From Neorhizobium huautlense (GTDB taxonomy: Bacteria; Pseudomonadota; Alphaproteobacteria; Rhizobiales; Rhizobiaceae), in the NCBI RefSeq assembly GCF_030811685.1, contig NZ_JAUSRF010000005.1, positions 310,001 through 374,000 on the forward strand: DNA of 64,000 nt, read 5' to 3'. Below, piece after piece: positions 53,168 through 61,355 of the stretch. Under the pieces are notes generated by a model that saw nothing but the letters and a program-made list of their open reading frames with translations, was not told the origin of the DNA and did not search any database. Each line of letters begins with the position of its first letter. Position 1 is the first letter of the stretch. The position numbers and the translations under genes were made by a program.

Positions 53168-54133
53168 ATGTCCCTTTCTATGGACACACAGGAACACGAC
53201 CATGTCTTTCTGGGGCAGGATCACGATCGTAACGAGCGGCGTGTCTGGCTGGTCATCGCGCTCACGACAGTGATGATGATCGGCGAGATCGTCGCCGGCA
53301 CGGTATTTGGCTCGATGGCGCTTCTGGCAGACGGATGGCACATGTCGACCCATGCCGGCGCCATGCTGATTGCGGCCGTCGCCTATCTTGTCGCGCGCAA
53401 GCAGGCGCGCAATCGCCAGTTCACCTTCGGCACCGGAAAGCTGGGGGATCTCGCCGGTTTCGCCAGCGCCATCGTGCTCGGCCTGATCGCGCTTCTGATC
53501 GCTTGGGAAAGCGTGATGCGCCTGGCCAATCCGGTCGCCATCGATTTCAGCCAGGCGATTCTCGTGGCGGTGCTCGGACTGGCGGTCAATCTTCTCAGCG
53601 CATGGCTGCTGAAGGATGATCATTCGCATCATGGCGGTGCTCACGATCACGGACACCACCATGGCCACGAAGCGCACGATCATCACGGCCATGGCACCCA
53701 TGCGCATGCAAAGGACAACAATCTGCACGCCGCCTATCTGCATGTGCTCGCCGATGCGCTGACCTCGGTTCTGGCCATCGTGGCGCTGGTGCTGGGCAAT
53801 CTTTACGGCTGGAACTGGCTCGATCCGATCATGGGTGTCGTCGGTGGCCTGGTGATTGCGCGCTGGTCCTGGGGCCTCGTCCGCGTGACGTCAGGCGTGC
53901 TCCTCGATGCCTTGCCGCAGGCCAAAGCGATGTCGAAGGAAATTCGCGAGCGTGTGGAGATGGATGGCGACCGCATCACCGATCTGCACATCTGGCAGGT
54001 TGGTCCGGGTCATCATGCCGCGATCATTGCGATCACGACACCGCAGCCGCATTCGCCCGCGTTCTACAAAGCGAAATTGCAGGCCATGGCCGGGCTTTCA
54101 CACGTGACCGTGGAAGTGTCTCCGCAGGCCTGA
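53168..54133 (+). CDS. dmeF: cation diffusion facilitator DmeF (Co/Ni efflux)
   Basis: From ATG 53168 the protein is 321 residues. It has six membrane segments, CDF metal-site motifs in ALLADGWHMSTHAGAML (about residues 55-71) and HVLADALTSVLAIVALV (about 195-211), and a cytoplasmic His-rich loop between segments 4 and 5 (HHGGAHDHGHHHGHEAHDHH). These match DmeF, which exports cobalt and nickel in exchange for protons. It is paired with dmeR. Confidence 0.92.
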   Translation: MSLSMDTQEHDHVFLGQDHDRNERRVWLVIALTTVMMIGEIVAGTVFGSMALLADGWHMSTHAGAMLIAAVAYLVARKQARNRQFTFGTGKLGDLAGFASAIVLGLIALLIAWESVMRLANPVAIDFSQAILVAVLGLAVNLLSAWLLKDDHSHHGGAHDHGHHHGHEAHDHHGHGTHAHAKDNNLHAAYLHVLADALTSVLAIVALVLGNLYGWNWLDPIMGVVGGLVIARWSWGLVRVTSGVLLDALPQAKAMSKEIRERVEMDGDRITDLHIWQVGPGHHAAIIAITTPQPHSPAFYKAKLQAMAGLSHVTVEVSPQA

Positions 54134-54145
54134 TCCGGACAGACA

Positions 54146-54181
54146 AAAGTGTGCCGCGATCCGCCAATCGCGACACACTTT
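54146..54181 (+). terminator. terminator after dmeF
   Basis: AAAGTGTG-C-CGCGAT pairs with ATCGCG-A-CACACTTT (one mismatch) around a small loop, 13 bases after the dmeF stop. The symmetrical A/T ends suggest it also serves the convergent gene on the other strand. Confidence 0.75.
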
Positions 54182-54213
54182 CACCCTCGTGAGTGCTGTG
54201 TTTCCACCGACAA

Positions 54214-54501
54214 TCAATTGAAGTCGGTAAATTCCTGATAGGCGCCTTCCACCCATTCTATGGATGGCGCAGCCACCGAGAACTGCGGCCCGTTGCCACC
54301 ATCATCATAATCGCTGCTGCCTTCGACGGCCCAGAGAGCACTGGCAAGCGATTGGGAGAGAAGTGTGCTGCTGCCCGTGAGCGCAAAGGCAGAGCGCTGG
54401 CGCGCTTCCGTTTCTCGTTGCGGCACTTCCTCGGTCGTGCGGTCTATATCGTATGACCGGTGGGAGTAGCCATATCCGCTCAGTCCGCTATCGATCTTCA
54501 T
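54214..54501 (-). CDS. hypothetical 95-residue protein
   Basis: From the ATG at 54501 the protein begins MKIDSGLSGYGYSHRSYDID and continues as a hydrophilic, Ser- and acid-rich chain (SALWAVEGSSDYDDGG) with no membrane segment. I recognise no domain. An upstream start at 54534 in the same frame is possible. It converges on dmeF and shares the terminator there. Confidence 0.55.
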   Translation of the reverse strand: MKIDSGLSGYGYSHRSYDIDRTTEEVPQRETEARQRSAFALTGSSTLLSQSLASALWAVEGSSDYDDGGNGPQFSVAAPSIEWVEGAYQEFTDFN

Positions 54502-54768
54502 GCGGTCTGTTCCGTTTCTGGTTCCGTTAACCAATCGTTAATGTGGGAACCTTGCGCGGAGCTTGCGTTTTAGCGGATGCGAAATTGAAAAGTGCGGATT
54601 TCCGGCGTTTTTCGCGTTTTGGATCGCGAAAAACGTGCAATGCACAATTCAGCACACGTGCATAGATGCGGTTGCGGAGACACGCGAGCTCGCGCGCAAA
54701 CAGAATCAGGCGGCCACGGTCATCGATCCAAATATGCGGGCGCCAGACACGACGCCCGCATGGCTTGG

Positions 54769-56877
54769 TTACATCTTAGCCGCGACCTTGATGGCAAAGG
54801 CGTATTCGAAGGCGATCTCTTCCAGTCGCTGGAAACGCCCCGACTTGCCGCCATGTCCGGCCGCCATGTTGGTCTTCAAAAGAATGGGCGCAGTGCCTGT
54901 CGTGTGCTCGCGCAGCTTCGCCACCCATTTGGTCGGTTCCCAATAGGTGACGCGAGGGTCGGTGAGGCCGGAGATGGCGAGGATCGGCGGATAGGCGCGT
55001 CCCGTGACATTGTCATAGGGGGAGTAGGCGGCGATCCAGCGATATTCCTCTTCCGACTCGATCGGGTTGCCCCATTCGGGCCATTCCGGCGGGGTCAGCG
55101 GCAGCGTGTCGTCCAGCATCGTGGTCAGCACGTCGACAAAAGGCACGGCGGCGATGATGCCGGCAAATTTTTCCGGTGCCATGTTTGTGATCGCACCCAT
55201 CAGCATGCCGCCCGCAGATCCGCCTTCGGCGATGATCCGGTCATAGGACGTGAAGCCGGTCGAGACGAGATGATCGGCGGCCGAGATGAAATCCTTGAAC
55301 GTGTTCTGCTTGAATTCCATCTTGCCGTTTTCGTACCAGGCAAAACCCTTGTCCTTGCCGCCACGGATATGGGCGATGGCGTAAACAATGCCGCGATCGG
55401 CCAGCGACAGCGCATTGGTCGAGAAAGAGGCGGGGATCGTGATGCCGTAAGCGCCATAAGCGTAAAGCAGGCAAGGCGACGTACCGTCCAGCGGCGTCCC
55501 CTTCTTGTAGAGAAGCGAGACGGGCACCAGTTCGCCATCATGCGCCGGCGCCATCACACGGCGGGTGACATAGTCGTCCGGGTTGTGACCGGACGGCACT
55601 TCCTGCGTTTTCAGCAGCGTGCGCTCGCGCGTCACCATGTTGTAATCGAAAAGCTGTGTCGGCGTGGTCATGGACGAATAGGAGAAGCGGATCGTGTCCG
55701 TTTCGTATTCGGCCGCACCCGAGAGGCCGAGCGAATAGGCTTCTTCATCAAAGGCGATCGCATGTTCCTCGCCGGACTGGCGATCGCGGATGACGATCTG
55801 CGGCAGGCCGTCCTTCCGCTGCAACCAGATGAGGTGGCGGGCATAGGCCATGTGCGAAATGATCAGCCGGCCCGGCTGATGCGGCACGATTTCCTTCCAG
55901 TTTTCCTTGGTCGGAGCCGAAGCAGGCGCCTCGACGATCTTGAAATCCTTGGCGTCGCCATCGTTGGTGAGGATGTAAAAGACATCGCCGCCTTCGGTCA
56001 TCGCATATTCGATGCCTTCCTCGCGCTCGGCCACGAGTTTCGGCTCGGCCAGCAGGTCGGAAGTCGGGATCAGGCGGTATTCCGAGGTCTCGTGGTCATG
56101 GATGTCGATATAGATGAAATCATCCAGCAGCGAGCCGCCGACGCCCATGAAGAAGCCCGGATCCGTCTCCTCGAATACCAGCCGATCTTCCGATTGTTTC
56201 TGGCCGACGATGTGGTGGAAAACCTTGGACGGGCGATGGTTCTCGTCCTGCAGTGTGTAGAAAAAGCTCTTGCCATCCGGCGCCCAGACGCCGCCGCCGG
56301 CGGTGTTTTCGAGAATGTCCTCGAGATCCTCGCCGGTCGTCAGGTTGCGGATGCGCAGCGTGAAATATTCCGACCCCTTGTCGTCATAACCCCAGATGCC
56401 GTGGCTATGGTCGGTCGTATGGTCGATGCCGGCGAGACGAAAATAGTCCTTGCCTTCGGCTTCCCTGTCGCCGTTCAGCAGCGTCTGTTTTTCGCCGCCA
56501 TCGCGCGGTGTGCGGAAATAATGCGGCTGTTCGCCACCGGTCACAAAAAGCGAGCCGTAGGCGAACGGGCCATCCTTCATCGGAATGGAACTGTCATCTT
56601 CCTTGATGCGCCCGCGCATTTCGGCAAACAGGGCCTTCTGCAGGTCCGCCGTGTCGCCGAGAGCAGCTTCCATATAGGCGTTTTCGGCTTCCAGATGTTT
56701 GCGGATCTCCGGATCGAGCAGGCTCGGATCCTTGAACATCGCCTGCCAGTTATCGGCGCGCAGCCAGGCATAATCGTCAGTCCGGGTGATGCCGTGATGC
56801 GTATCGGACACCGGCTTCCTGGCGGCGATCGGGGCTGCGGGAAGATTGGCGAAAAGCGAATTCGGGGAGGCGGCCAA
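54769..56877 (-). CDS. ptrB: prolyl-oligopeptidase-family serine peptidase, oligopeptidase B
   Basis: The 702-residue protein has the S9A layout: an N-terminal beta-propeller from about residue 60 to 420 and a C-terminal alpha/beta hydrolase with the nucleophile in GGSAGGML near residue 553, YAYGAYGI before it, and the catalytic Asp and His in GLTDPRV and MAAGHGGKSGR. This matches oligopeptidase B, a cytoplasmic peptidase that cuts short peptides after basic residues. It stands as a single gene. Confidence 0.92.
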   Translation of the reverse strand: MAASPNSLFANLPAAPIAARKPVSDTHHGITRTDDYAWLRADNWQAMFKDPSLLDPEIRKHLEAENAYMEAALGDTADLQKALFAEMRGRIKEDDSSIPMKDGPFAYGSLFVTGGEQPHYFRTPRDGGEKQTLLNGDREAEGKDYFRLAGIDHTTDHSHGIWGYDDKGSEYFTLRIRNLTTGEDLEDILENTAGGGVWAPDGKSFFYTLQDENHRPSKVFHHIVGQKQSEDRLVFEETDPGFFMGVGGSLLDDFIYIDIHDHETSEYRLIPTSDLLAEPKLVAEREEGIEYAMTEGGDVFYILTNDGDAKDFKIVEAPASAPTKENWKEIVPHQPGRLIISHMAYARHLIWLQRKDGLPQIVIRDRQSGEEHAIAFDEEAYSLGLSGAAEYETDTIRFSYSSMTTPTQLFDYNMVTRERTLLKTQEVPSGHNPDDYVTRRVMAPAHDGELVPVSLLYKKGTPLDGTSPCLLYAYGAYGITIPASFSTNALSLADRGIVYAIAHIRGGKDKGFAWYENGKMEFKQNTFKDFISAADHLVSTGFTSYDRIIAEGGSAGGMLMGAITNMAPEKFAGIIAAVPFVDVLTTMLDDTLPLTPPEWPEWGNPIESEEEYRWIAAYSPYDNVTGRAYPPILAISGLTDPRVTYWEPTKWVAKLREHTTGTAPILLKTNMAAGHGGKSGRFQRLEEIAFEYAFAIKVAAKM

Positions 56878-56948
56878 GGAAACACTCCGTGTATGAATAG
56901 GGAGTGCCAGAGATAGGCGGAGGCTTGCTGTGGCGCAAGCCGGTGAGC

Positions 56949-57077
56949 TTACTTCTTCTTGTGCGTCGCGCGGGCCTTGCGAAGCGCGGCATCGCGTTCG
57001 TTTTGCCAGAAGACAAAAGCGGCAACGCAGGATACGCCGACGATCGGCGTCAGGAGAAGGATCAGGTTTTCCATCAT
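56949..57077 (-). CDS. small membrane protein, 42 residues
   Basis: From ATG 57077 the frame encodes one membrane helix (LILLLTPIVGVSCVAAFVFW) and a basic tail ending ATHKKK. The start overlaps the stop of the upstream small membrane protein gene (ATGA) with TTGAGG as ribosome site, showing translational coupling. Unknown function; the layout resembles small assembly or stabilising subunits. Confidence 0.6.
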   Translation of the reverse strand: MMENLILLLTPIVGVSCVAAFVFWQNERDAALRKARATHKKK

Positions 57078-57328
57078 GTCCTCAACCTTTCGAGTATCTT
57101 CATTGCACCCAAATGTAGGATCAGACTGAGAATAAAGCAAGCAATGGGTGAGCCGACCAGCCAGAACAGGCCATTGGATGTGCCCGTACCCTCATAGGCA
57201 ATGCGGGCGATCGGCGTGAAAACGCCGATGAGCATCACGCCGATGCCGATATTGTTGAGAAAGGTTGCGCGCAGTTTGGTCTGCTCTTTTTCCGCATCCG
57301 ACAGCGTGAACGCTTCGGTCTGTTCCAT
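57074..57328 (-). CDS. small membrane protein, 84 residues, two membrane segments
   Basis: ATG 57328 follows a GAGG site; GTG at 57355 is an alternative. The protein has a hydrophilic front (EQTEAFTLSDAEKEQTKLR) and two hydrophobic segments (NIGIGVMLIGVFTPIARIA and NGLFWLVGSPIACFILSLIL) with a hairpin topology. It is coupled to the 42-residue gene. I recognise no named family. Confidence 0.6.
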   Translation of the reverse strand: MEQTEAFTLSDAEKEQTKLRATFLNNIGIGVMLIGVFTPIARIAYEGTGTSNGLFWLVGSPIACFILSLILHLGAMKILERLRT

Positions 57329-57538
57329 ATCGCCTCGCTGATCATCCGTTGCCACGTCAGTCTATTCGGCTCGGCACAAGGAGACAAATAAATAACAAAT
57401 TCATCGTGTTCGGTTGGCACTCATTCGATGCTTGCCTCATCCATTGTTCACATTGTCTCGTTTCGCGTTCTGATAGGTGGTCAATTTTCGACCCATCTTC
57501 TAGTTTCGCGCCACCTCGAGTCAGATCCGCGGAGCGAC

Positions 57539-57940
57539 ATGAAACCCATAACGTCCCTGTTGGCCGGGCTGGTGATAGCCGGTTCAGCCTCCGTCTTGCC
57601 GGCCCATGCCATAGACAGCAGTATACAGCGGCAGTTGAATGCCCTCGACCCGCAGGAAAGGCGTGAGCAGCGCTGCGACATGGAAGCCATGGCGCGTATT
57701 GCCAAGGAATCCGGTGTCTACCGTCCGGACAAGGTGATCGCCTACACGCGGGCGGACCTGATCGAGAAGGGCGATGACCTGAAAGCGCCGGGTGCGGTGT
57801 TTCGCAGTGCCGGAGATTGGTACAAGCTGAAATTCCGCTGCCGCACAGGCGACAAGGGATTGAGCATCGTTTCCTTCGATTACAAGATCGGTGACAAGAT
57901 CCCACGCAGCGAATGGGATCGCCTGTATCTTTACGACTGA
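57539..57940 (+). CDS. DUF930-like secreted protein
   Basis: From ATG 57539 (GGAGCGAC site) the protein is 133 residues with a signal peptide (LLAGLVIAGSASVLPAHA). The mature part has LNALDPQERREQRCDMEAM, RPDKVIAYTR, and a C-terminal KLKFRCRTGDKGLSIVSFDYKIG, the pattern of DUF930 proteins of rhizobia and brucellae. Two Cys could form a disulphide in the periplasm. Function unknown. Confidence 0.75.
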   Translation: MKPITSLLAGLVIAGSASVLPAHAIDSSIQRQLNALDPQERREQRCDMEAMARIAKESGVYRPDKVIAYTRADLIEKGDDLKAPGAVFRSAGDWYKLKFRCRTGDKGLSIVSFDYKIGDKIPRSEWDRLYLYD

Positions 57941-58031
57941 TCTCGTGGGAGGCTGATAACAAGTGATATCGGCCGCCCCATTCTATGGGGCGATCCGATG
58001 TTGCAGGCGCGTCGCGATCCGTTCCCTCACG

Positions 58032-58454
58032 TCAACGAACCGGCCTCGACGTGGTGGCCGTCACATCAAACACCTCATCGACAGGAACGCCCAGACCCGT
58101 TGCGAGTGCATTCGTCTGGCTGGCGAGCGCAATGACCTGCAAAAGCTCGGCATGCATGGCAGGCGTCATGCCTTTCGCGCGGGCAGATGCGGTGTGGGAA
58201 TGCACGCAATATCCGCAATTATTGGCCGTCGATACGGCGATATAGATCAGCTCCTTGACCAGCGGATCGAGTGCACCGGGCGCCATGACGATCTGAATCC
58301 TGTCCCAGACCGCTCTCAGCTGCTCGGGATCATGCGCAAGCGCCCGCCAGAAATTGTTGACATAGTCGGTGCCGCGGCGCTCCCGGATTTCGTTAAAGAC
58401 CGCGCGCGCTTCCGCGCTTGCGTCTTCATCCGTCTGCAATGGGACGACCGCCAT
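58032..58454 (-). CDS. carboxymuconolactone decarboxylase/AhpD-family protein
   Basis: From ATG 58454 the protein is 140 residues. It has the AhpD-type CxxC-x2-H core in NCGYCVHSHTASARAKG near residue 82. In the family this site works as a peroxidase/disulphide reductase or as decarboxylase-related structure. The start overlaps the stop of the upstream cyclase gene (TGATG), so the two are translated together. Specific role unknown. Confidence 0.82.
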   Translation of the reverse strand: MAVVPLQTDEDASAEARAVFNEIRERRGTDYVNNFWRALAHDPEQLRAVWDRIQIVMAPGALDPLVKELIYIAVSTANNCGYCVHSHTASARAKGMTPAMHAELLQVIALASQTNALATGLGVPVDEVFDVTATTSRPVR

Positions 58455-59263
58455 CAGACAAGCGCCAGAACACGGGCCGGACCACCTGTGCCGCCACGAT
58501 GCGTGGGCGCGCCGACGATGATCGTTGCACCCTTGACCGGCAGCGCCTCGAGATTGTTCAGGCCCTCGATGCCGTAACGGCCAGCCGGCAGCCATGAATT
58601 GTGTACGGCAAAATCCGCCGAATTGCCGGGATCGAGCGACAGTGTGTCGACGCCTATGGCAACGGTGTCGAGCGTTTGCAGAAGATCGGTTGCCGATTTG
58701 CCGAAACCGGGAAAGGCGAATTTGCCCGCATCGTCATTACGGAAAGCTGGTGTCGTCACCTTTGCCGCCCAGCCGGAACGCAGTGCCACGAGGGCGCTTG
58801 CCGGGATCTCGCCATTGGTGCTGATCCAGCGTTCGATATCGGCGGCCTCAAGCGCAGTGTTTGCATCCTCTTTTGCACGGTCGGTGATGTCGATGATGAC
58901 GAGGGGAGCAACAAGTTTTTGCGGCTCCAGCTGATCGACACTGGCGCCGTCGGCGCTGAAATGCAGGGGCGCATCGATATGTGTGCCGGTATGTTCGAAA
59001 ATCGTCAGCTTGTGCAGCTGGTAGCCATCCTTGGCGATCTCAGCCGCCCATTCGAATTCGATGCCCGGCTTTCCGTCGAATGTCGGAAAATGCTGATCAT
59101 AGGCATGGGTCAGGTCGACCACCTTTCTGGCCGTTTGTGCCAGAACCGGCGTCGATAATGTGCCGGCGGCGATTGCGGCACCCGCCAGTGCCGCGCCCTT
59201 GAACAGCAGGCGCCGCGACAGCATATTTTTCTTCACGTCCTCAATCACGCAATGATTGCACAT
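58454..59263 (-). CDS. cyclase-family (kynurenine formamidase-like) metallohydrolase, exported
   Basis: The 269-residue protein has a Tat-like signal (LSRRLLFKGAALAGAAIAA near residue 15, ending LAQ). The cyclase-family metal motif is HTGTHIDAPLHF near residue 91, with DLTHAYDQHFPTF before it and GVDTLSLDPG after. Metal-dependent members hydrolyse formamides or related amides. The export signal is unusual for kynurenine formamidase and suggests a periplasmic substrate. A few residues upstream of LSRR contain CNHC and may be extra. Confidence 0.8.
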   Translation of the reverse strand: MCNHCVIEDVKKNMLSRRLLFKGAALAGAAIAAGTLSTPVLAQTARKVVDLTHAYDQHFPTFDGKPGIEFEWAAEIAKDGYQLHKLTIFEHTGTHIDAPLHFSADGASVDQLEPQKLVAPLVIIDITDRAKEDANTALEAADIERWISTNGEIPASALVALRSGWAAKVTTPAFRNDDAGKFAFPGFGKSATDLLQTLDTVAIGVDTLSLDPGNSADFAVHNSWLPAGRYGIEGLNNLEALPVKGATIIVGAPTHRGGTGGPARVLALV

Positions 59264-59428
59264 TCCGTTCGACCCTCCGTTGAAAAATGCCTAACCGGCA
59301 CGGTACTCCAAACCGGCAATCGAGCAAGGACAGATCGTTCCCGCATGGCGCCGTGGTGAGAAGAGACACCTGCCGATGTCCGGATATGTGAAATGAATTC
59401 CGGCGCTTCGATCGCGCGCCGGCATTGC

Positions 59429-59947
59429 TCATGTGTCCGCAGCCAGCGGCACGACCCTCTCGGCCCTCCACGGGCCGTCGAGATATCGCCAGAGTTCAAG
59501 CCCGGTGATTCGGATAGGGTGCGGAACGAAATTTTCTCTCAAGCGGCGATAAAGACTGTCCGCCTCGGTCTTGGAAACCCTGTTCTGAATGGTGATGTGG
59601 GGTTGCCACTTCTGGCGGTCCTGTGGTCCGAGCCATTGGCCGAAGCCGGTTTGCAGGTCTCCGCGCAAATGCTCCAGCGCGGGGCTGGTGATGGAGAAAG
59701 CAACGCCGGCACCCAGATGGCGGAGGCCGCTGACATCGGCGAAAAATGCACCTTGGCCTGCAGCCGTTGCGGTGAGGATCTGAACGACACGCTCGATATA
59801 TTCGCCCGGCAGGCGATGAAACATCGTCAGATGCGCGCGCAGGAAATTTCGCTCACGAGGAAAATGTGCCTGCCGCAGATGGTCGAAGGGTTCGAGGTCT
59901 TCCTCTGGAATTCGGGCCGTGACAATCAGTGGCGAACGGGTTTTCAA
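59429..59947 (-). CDS. 2H phosphoesterase / 2'-5' RNA ligase family protein
   Basis: The two HxT signatures of the 2H superfamily are visible: HLTMFHRLPG and HITIQNRVSK. The frame has no ATG near the natural N-terminus; a TTG at 59947 with AGGAAAAACGC before it gives 172 residues, the usual length, starting near RSPLIVTARIPEE. The family cleaves 2',3'-cyclic phosphates or related bonds. No neighbours suggest the substrate. Confidence 0.72.
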   Translation of the reverse strand: MKTRSPLIVTARIPEEDLEPFDHLRQAHFPRERNFLRAHLTMFHRLPGEYIERVVQILTATAAGQGAFFADVSGLRHLGAGVAFSITSPALEHLRGDLQTGFGQWLGPQDRQKWQPHITIQNRVSKTEADSLYRRLRENFVPHPIRITGLELWRYLDGPWRAERVVPLAADT

Positions 59948-60036
59948 GCGTTTTTCCTGTCTGGCGCATTCGTTTCCATTCGAAGTTAGGCCTGCGAATG
60001 TGAAGGGAAAGACTGGCGGATAAACGTCGACCGGGC

Positions 60037-61065
60037 ATGACGCCCGATCCATCCTGTGTTAAGTCGCCGCCCATGATGCGACAGAATATGCCCAGCATGC
60101 ATGCCCAGTTCGACATGTTCTCCGAGGATGATGCGGACGATCCAAAGCCGTCGGGCGGGCTTTCTCCCAAACGTCCTGCCGGACGCGGTCTGGATGAAGC
60201 GCAGATGGTGGCGCATCTCGTGGACACTGGCCGTTACCGCATTCTGCAGAAACTGGAGCCGCGCAGGATCGCCTCCGTCATTCGCCCGGAATTTCCGTTG
60301 AAGGGTGTGATCCTCGATACCGAAACCACCGGTCTCAGCCACCGCAAGGATGAGATCATCGAGATCGGCATGATCGCCTTCACCTTCGATGCGGATGGAA
60401 ATATCGGCGATGTCACCGGCATCTATGGCGGCCTGCGGCAGCCGGGCGTGGCCATTCCGGCAGAAATCACCAGGCTCACCGGCATTACCGATGAAATGGT
60501 GGCGGGGCAGGACATCGACATGCGGGCCGTTGCGGCCCTGATCGAGCCGGCCGATCTGATCATTGCCCATAATGCCGGTTTCGATCGGCCGTTCTGCGAA
60601 GCGTTTTCGCCGATTTTTTCCAACAAGGCCTGGGCCTGCTCCAATGCCGAAGTCGATTGGTCGTCGCGCGGTTTCGAGGGCACTAAACTCGGCTATCTGA
60701 TCGGTCAGGCCGGTTTCTTCCACGATGGCCATCGTGCGGTGGATGACTGTTTCGCTCTGCTGGAAGTGCTGGATCGCAAGACCGGACAGGATAGTTCACC
60801 GGCGTTTGCCGAACTTTACCGGTCGAGCCAGCGCGCTCGCGTGAGAATATTTGCCGAGCACAGCCCTTTCGACATGAAGGATCACCTGAAGGCGCGCGGT
60901 TACCGCTGGTCGGATGGCAGCGAAGGCCGCCCTAAATCCTGGTGGGTGGAAGTCGATGAGCCGGATCTGGAAAACGAGCTCACCTATCTGCGCTCAGAAA
61001 TCTATCGTTACGACGCCGATCCGCCGACCAGGCACCTGACGGCTTTCGATCGTTTTCGGGCTTGA
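60037..61065 (+). CDS. 3'-5' exonuclease, DEDDh type (DnaQ-like)
   Basis: The 342-residue frame (ATG at 60037 or slightly downstream, e.g. 60073) contains the exonuclease core from about residue 90: VILDTETTGLS with the first Asp-Glu pair, IIAHNAGFDRPFCEAF, and HDGHRAVDDCFALLEVL with the final His and Asp. A C-terminal part (HLKARGYRWSDGSEGRPKSWW) follows. The N-terminal 60 residues are variable. It is a stand-alone exonuclease of the kind seen in rhizobia, not the polymerase III epsilon subunit. Confidence 0.85.
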   Translation: MTPDPSCVKSPPMMRQNMPSMHAQFDMFSEDDADDPKPSGGLSPKRPAGRGLDEAQMVAHLVDTGRYRILQKLEPRRIASVIRPEFPLKGVILDTETTGLSHRKDEIIEIGMIAFTFDADGNIGDVTGIYGGLRQPGVAIPAEITRLTGITDEMVAGQDIDMRAVAALIEPADLIIAHNAGFDRPFCEAFSPIFSNKAWACSNAEVDWSSRGFEGTKLGYLIGQAGFFHDGHRAVDDCFALLEVLDRKTGQDSSPAFAELYRSSQRARVRIFAEHSPFDMKDHLKARGYRWSDGSEGRPKSWWVEVDEPDLENELTYLRSEIYRYDADPPTRHLTAFDRFRA

Positions 61066-61164
61066 GCCTGTTTTTTCGGCAGCATAGCTTGACCTATGCG
61101 CTTGGTGCATGGGTGGGCTGCGGCGGACCATCTAACCGGTCGCGAAGAATCCTGTATAAGTCAT

Positions 61165-61323
61165 CTCAACGAAGCGATGCACCTCCTCCCGCAGAGCTTC
61201 GGGTTTCAGGCGACCTACTCCTCCTCCCAAGGAAGCCTGAGTGAACAGCGGCACTCCTCCTCCCAGTCGCTGTTCGGTTCTTTTCGAAAAGCCTGCCGCA
61301 CCTCCTCCCGCGGCAGGCTTTTT
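61165..61323 (+). ncRNA. small RNA with four CCUCCUCCC-loop hairpins (cuckoo/alpha-r14 type)
   Basis: Four hairpins follow one another, each showing CCTCCTCCC in its loop: stem CGAAGC/GCTTCG (61170-61201, motif at 61182), stem CAGGC/GCCTG (61207-61239, motif at 61220), stem GAACAGCG/CGCTGTTC (61243-61275, motif at 61256), and the terminator stem AAAAGCCTGCCGC/GCGGCAGGCTTTT (61287-61322, motif at 61301) ending in a T-run. The motif is complementary to the Shine-Dalgarno sequence. This matches the cuckoo/alpha-r14 sRNA families of Rhizobiales, which are thought to base-pair with ribosome sites. The 5' end is approximate; TATAAG at 61155-61160 could be a -10 element. Confidence 0.85.
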
Positions 61324-61355
61324 CGTTTTCAGCGACCATCAATCCTGCATATTTC

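Noticed and set aside
54592..56916. Open frame of about 774 codons antisense to oligopeptidase B
   Set aside because: The minus-strand frame has the full S9 catalytic triad; the plus frame is rich in Arg/His/Gly and has no domain.
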